DNA of 64,000 nucleotides from Colimorpha_A sp045540115 (lineage in GTDB: Bacteria; Bacillota; Clostridia; Oscillospirales; CAG-272). The position numbers were made by a program, and so were the translations under genes. Position 1 is the stretch's first letter. Each line of letters starts with the position of its first letter. Shown here piece after piece: positions 61,796 through 64,000 of the stretch. Location of the stretch: assembly GCA_045540115.1 (NCBI GenBank), contig JAZQGR010000075.1, forward strand, positions 84,848-148,847, written 5' to 3'. Under the pieces are notes generated by a model. The model was not told the origin of the DNA and ran no database searches. It worked only from the letters and a program-made list of their open reading frames with translations.

Positions 61796-61808
61796 GTGAT
61801 TTAGTCAC
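61796..61808. promoter_or_regulatory. Crp/Fnr-type operator C (trxA)
   Basis: GTGATTTAGTCAC, identical to operator A over 13 bp, again followed by AAAA. It lies 62-74 bp upstream of the trxA ATG. Confidence 0.75.
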
Positions 61809-61837
61809 AAAATCCGCCACTAAAGGGCGGATTTTTT
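61809..61837 (+). terminator. Rho-independent terminator downstream of the regulator direction
   Basis: AAAATCCGCC (61809-61818) pairs with GGCGGATTTT (61826-61835), followed by more T on the plus strand. No plus-strand gene lies between the regulator (61437) and this point, so it may end a transcript running antisense to trxA. Confidence 0.6.
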
Positions 61838-61890
61838 CTCTGAATAGCAAATAGATAACTTCAGTAGTTCACAAATAGATTATTGAATCG

Positions 61891-61920
61891 AAAAAGCACT
61901 TGCGTGAGCAAGTGCTTTTT
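61891..61920. terminator. Terminator-like hairpin, unit 1
   Basis: AAAAAGCACTTGC (61891-61903) pairs with GCAAGTGCTTTTT (61908-61920), GTGA loop, directly before the 57-bp repeat copy 1. Confidence 0.7.
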
Positions 61921-61922
61921 CA

Positions 61923-61979
61923 TGTCTATGGGCTACAAAAAAGATATTTTTGCTGGTATTTCGTATGAATTCGAACCCT
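61923..61979. repeat. 57-bp direct repeat, copy 1
   Basis: Begins TGTCTATGGGCTAC and ends GAATTCGAACCCT. 51 of 57 positions match copy 2 at 62192-62248. Confidence 0.85.
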
Positions 61980-61986
61980 TGCAAAA

Positions 61987-62155
61987 ATGAAATCCTTGCT
62001 GATGCAAGGGTGAAATCAGCTAACGCTGATGAAATCTTCCGCCTATGTCTTCAGATGAAATTAAATCCACCCACTCGCCGTCGAGGCGAATTTCACCCAA
62101 CGAAGTTGGATTTCATCGCAGCAGGCGATTTCACCCACCCGCAAGGGTGGATTTA
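61987..62155. repeat. Array of small hairpins with GAAATC/GATTTC linkers
   Basis: At least five 5-6 bp hairpins: 61994-62009, 62015-62030, 62075-62089, 62097-62109, 62115-62129 and 62135-62150. Linkers are of type TGAAATC in the left half and GATTTCA in the right half, so the linkers can pair across the array and hold the hairpins as branches of one long cruciform-like structure. Confidence 0.75.
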
Positions 62156-62159
62156 GTTG

Positions 62160-62190
62160 AAAAAAGCACCGACAAAATCGATGCTTTTTT
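62160..62190. terminator. Terminator-like hairpin, unit 2
   Basis: AAAAAAGCACCGA (62160-62172) pairs with TCGATGCTTTTTT (62178-62190) with one C-A mismatch, before the 57-bp repeat copy 2. Confidence 0.65.
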
Positions 62191-62191
62191 C

Positions 62192-62248
62192 TGTCTATGG
62201 GCTACGAAAAAGATATTTTTGCCGTTTTCGCGTATGAATTCGAACCCT
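62192..62248. repeat. 57-bp direct repeat, copy 2
   Basis: TGTCTATGGGCTAC to GAATTCGAACCCT, six mismatches from copy 1. It ends 24 bp before the stop of the nuclease-like gene. Confidence 0.85.
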
Positions 62249-62272
62249 CACATCGTTACTCAACGGTATATT

Positions 62273-63916
62273 TTATTTGCTAAATTCATCATCGTCGGCA
62301 TTCCTTAAAACATACTTTTTCATTAGCGTTTTTTGCTTTCTTCTACACACGCGTGAGATGGTGCCATTCGCTTTTTTACTATCTAAACCCAAGTAATCGC
62401 AAACAGCCTTAACGCTGTCAAAAGTTGCAATGAATGCAGAAGTATCGGCGTCATACATATTTATTTGTCGTTGCCCTTTTTGCGCTTTATAGCACGCGGG
62501 GCAACCTGTTCCATAATTCCTGTTGGATATAGTTGCTTGCCATTCGTGTCCTCGACTGCATCGCCACCAAACTTTTATTCCGCTATTAGCCATAACATCC
62601 GCAGGTGTTAATCCTTGATTTTTTTCATAATTCCACTCTTTGGCTAATATCGGGTTAACAGTTTGTAAATCATTAGTGCCTTTTATAGTTTTTATGCCCG
62701 AGCAATATGGACATTTGTGCCCTTTGTTACGGGTTGCAATCCCTGCTTGCCATTCGTGCCCTTTGCTACATTTCCACCACACTCTTTTATTGCTATTAGC
62801 TGCAAAATGCTCTGGTTTTAAATTACCGTTCTTTTCGTAATTCCACTCTTTCACTATCTCTGGATTAGAAAGCAATAAAGAAGCTTCTTTTTCCGTATGT
62901 TCCCGAAAATTTTCTATGACAATATTATCTCTTTTAAGGTCGATATCTACATTGGTTTCAGCGATTTCACTTAAAAGAAGTTCAAGTATTTTTGAGAGAT
63001 CTTCCTGATTCCGTTGAACAACATAATCTATAGAACTGTCATCGAGGGACGGTAAACCTTCTCTAATTCGATATAGTTTAATTCCATCTTTTACACACTT
63101 TTTATTCTTTTCTAAATCTTTTTTTGCTTTATTTTTGTGCCAAAGATATCCGTCATATTCAATGGCAATTTTCTTAGATGGGATATAAACATCTAGTTCG
63201 TAACCTTTTTCTCTATATGAGTGTAATACATCTAATTCGTATTTTTTTAGATAATATACAATTGCATATTCGGGAAAAGATGTGCTTCGTTCCGAATTGC
63301 AAACAGGACATCCCTCTCCTTTGTTCCTGTTGTGTATTGATGCCTGCCATTCATGACCTTTATTGCATTTCCACCAAACTTTTATTCCGCTATTTGCTGT
63401 AAAATTTTCCGGCTTTGAAGTGCCATTTTTTTCACAACTCCACTCTTTTGCCAATAATGGATTAATTGTTTGTAAATCATTGTATCCTTTGATTGCAAAT
63501 CTACCCGAACAATAAGGGCAACCTTTACCGCCGTTCCGATCGTGTATTGTTGCTTGCCATTCATGACCTTGACTGCATCTCCACCAAACTTTTTTACCAC
63601 TATTGGCGGTAAAATCTTCTGGTTTCAGATTCCCGTTCTTTTTGTAACTCCAATCTTTTGCTAAAGATGGATTGACTGTTTGCAAATCATTGTAACCTTT
63701 CAAAACTTTTTTACCTGCACAATACGGACATCCTTTTCCGTTGTTTCTATCATATATCATTGCTTGATATTCGTGTCCTTTTGAGCATTTCCACCATGCT
63801 TTTTTTCCACTACCAAGAGTTAATGTTTGAGGGTAGAGTTTTAATTCATCATTCTTTTCCCAATCCCACTCAGCCATGAGTTGAGCATTTTCCGATATAT
63901 AATGTTTTTCTGACAT
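62273..63916 (-). CDS. Zinc-ribbon repeat protein with Vsr/DUF559-like nuclease and NUMOD-like domain
   Basis: 547 residues: three N-terminal DUF4379-type (PF14311-like) zinc-ribbon modules, each with WWKCSKGHEWQA-type and CPYCSG-type Cys pairs. A central PD-(D/E)XK-like part (about residues 215-310) has FPEYAIVYYL, ELDVYIPSKKIAIEYDGYLWH and GIKLYRIRE, in the style of Vsr/DUF559 nucleases. Two more zinc-ribbon modules follow, and a C-terminal NUMOD1-like segment (MYDADTSAFIATFDSVKAV, about 485-540). This combination resembles homing-endonuclease-associated mobile genes. AT content and codon use look higher than in the core genes. ATG 63916 has AGGAG 13 nt upstream; TTG 63928 is the alternative. 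Confidence 0.75.
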   Translation of the reverse strand: MSEKHYISENAQLMAEWDWEKNDELKLYPQTLTLGSGKKAWWKCSKGHEYQAMIYDRNNGKGCPYCAGKKVLKGYNDLQTVNPSLAKDWSYKKNGNLKPEDFTANSGKKVWWRCSQGHEWQATIHDRNGGKGCPYCSGRFAIKGYNDLQTINPLLAKEWSCEKNGTSKPENFTANSGIKVWWKCNKGHEWQASIHNRNKGEGCPVCNSERSTSFPEYAIVYYLKKYELDVLHSYREKGYELDVYIPSKKIAIEYDGYLWHKNKAKKDLEKNKKCVKDGIKLYRIREGLPSLDDSSIDYVVQRNQEDLSKILELLLSEIAETNVDIDLKRDNIVIENFREHTEKEASLLLSNPEIVKEWNYEKNGNLKPEHFAANSNKRVWWKCSKGHEWQAGIATRNKGHKCPYCSGIKTIKGTNDLQTVNPILAKEWNYEKNQGLTPADVMANSGIKVWWRCSRGHEWQATISNRNYGTGCPACYKAQKGQRQINMYDADTSAFIATFDSVKAVCDYLGLDSKKANGTISRVCRRKQKTLMKKYVLRNADDDEFSK

Positions 63917-63934
63917 AGTTTTACTCAACTCCTC

Positions 63935-64000
63935 TTAATCTATTTCAATATGCTTTATATTGTAATCAACGTAGTGCTGCATCTCGGGAAACTGAAGATA
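63935..64000 (-). CDS. 3' end of an unidentified gene
   Basis: A minus-strand frame open from the window edge for 21 codons to TAA at 63935-63937 (ends ...FPEMQHYVDYNIKHIEID). It is 19 bp upstream of the nuclease-like start, with AGAGGAG between, suggesting an operon. Too short to identify. Confidence 0.5.
   Translation of the reverse strand, partial: YLQFPEMQHYVDYNIKHIEID

Larger units (their letters stand above)
61838..62272. other. Non-coding repeat island without genes
   Basis: No supported gene. Short open frames here are built from repeats. It contains a terminator-like hairpin, a 57-bp direct repeat (two copies), and a six-hairpin array, described separately. Confidence 0.7.

Noticed and set aside
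61969..61979. T-loop-like GTTCGAATTC on the minus strand (also at 62238-62248), suggesting a tRNA 3' end or attachment core
   Set aside because: The arms needed for the T-stem and acceptor stem do not pair and there is no cloverleaf upstream. The match stays within the direct repeat.
61987..62155. CRISPR-like array
   Set aside because: Hairpin arms differ in sequence and there are no constant-length repeats with unique spacers, and no cas genes in the window.
61838..62272. Integron attC site
   Set aside because: No GTTRRRY core, no integrase, and the palindromes are multiple short hairpins rather than one imperfect attC fold.
61950..62308. Short open frames in the repeat island
   Set aside because: Built from repeat sequence, no ribosome binding site, not protein-like.

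Overview
The window is a densely packed bacterial chromosome segment of about 46-50% apparent GC. The genes have strong AGGAGG-type ribosome binding sites, TTG and GTG starts, 1-4 bp stop/start overlaps and sigma-70-like promoters with 16-17 bp spacers. The gene content (ruvCAB, group II ECF transporter core, DUF5711-like and CvpA-like proteins, argR-recN, whiA, nusB-xseAB-polyprenyl synthase-tlyA-nadK, a SpoIID-domain protein, AraM-type glycerol-1-phosphate dehydrogenase) points to an anaerobic Clostridia-type Firmicute, perhaps near Oscillospirales or Christensenellales. No rRNA or tRNA gene is visible, so the lineage is an inference from gene content and order only.

Layout. 1-1349 (-): 3'-truncated YfhO-like membrane protein. 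1543-12238 (+): ruvC-ruvA-ruvB, an RlmI-like methyltransferase, ecfA1-ecfA2-ecfT, truA, a DUF5711-like protein, a CvpA-like protein and a ClpE-like unfoldase. 12334-15129 (+): a full-length P-type ATPase homologue that has lost its catalytic residues. 15171-16772 (-): a PHP protein and a phosphoribosyltransferase. 16940-30482 (+): a Gfo/Idh/MocA dehydrogenase, coaE, an M18 aminopeptidase, prfA, a Sua5/TsaC protein, a type IIA topoisomerase A subunit, glycerol-1-phosphate dehydrogenase, a small exported protein, a SpoIID-domain protein, gpsA and an unknown P-loop protein. 30516-32002 (-): a 4-TM protein and an M23 peptidase. 32240-49602 (+): nusB, a TsaD-like protein, xseA-xseB, polyprenyl synthase, tlyA, nadK, argR, recN, tyrS, murB, whiA, a TIM-barrel isomerase/epimerase, dnaE and a class A PBP.

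From about 49.6 kb the window becomes accessory. It holds ppa (-) and a MATE transporter (+) from divergent promoters, a 1,216-residue surface protein (-), and an AraC regulator divergent from two tandem paralogous membrane-anchored proteins that share a WSPDWPGHFV motif. A DUF218 protein follows, then a redox cluster: ferritin, thioredoxin reductase, a Crp/Fnr-family regulator and thioredoxin. The window ends with a repeat island of small hairpins between two 57-bp direct repeats, and a zinc-ribbon/nuclease/NUMOD-like protein.

The strongest undescribed signals are these. (1) A redox regulon: three near-identical palindromes, GTGA-N5-TCAC, lie upstream of ferritin, trxB and trxA, each centred 31.5 bp from its -10 hexamer, the class II activator position, with the Crp/Fnr gene in the middle of the cluster. 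(2) The pseudo-P-type ATPase next to a ClpE-like unfoldase. (3) The branched hairpin-array element inside duplicated 57-bp repeats. (4) The AraC-controlled pair of WSPDWPGHFV proteins, with an 11-bp-arm operator candidate inside the araC promoter.
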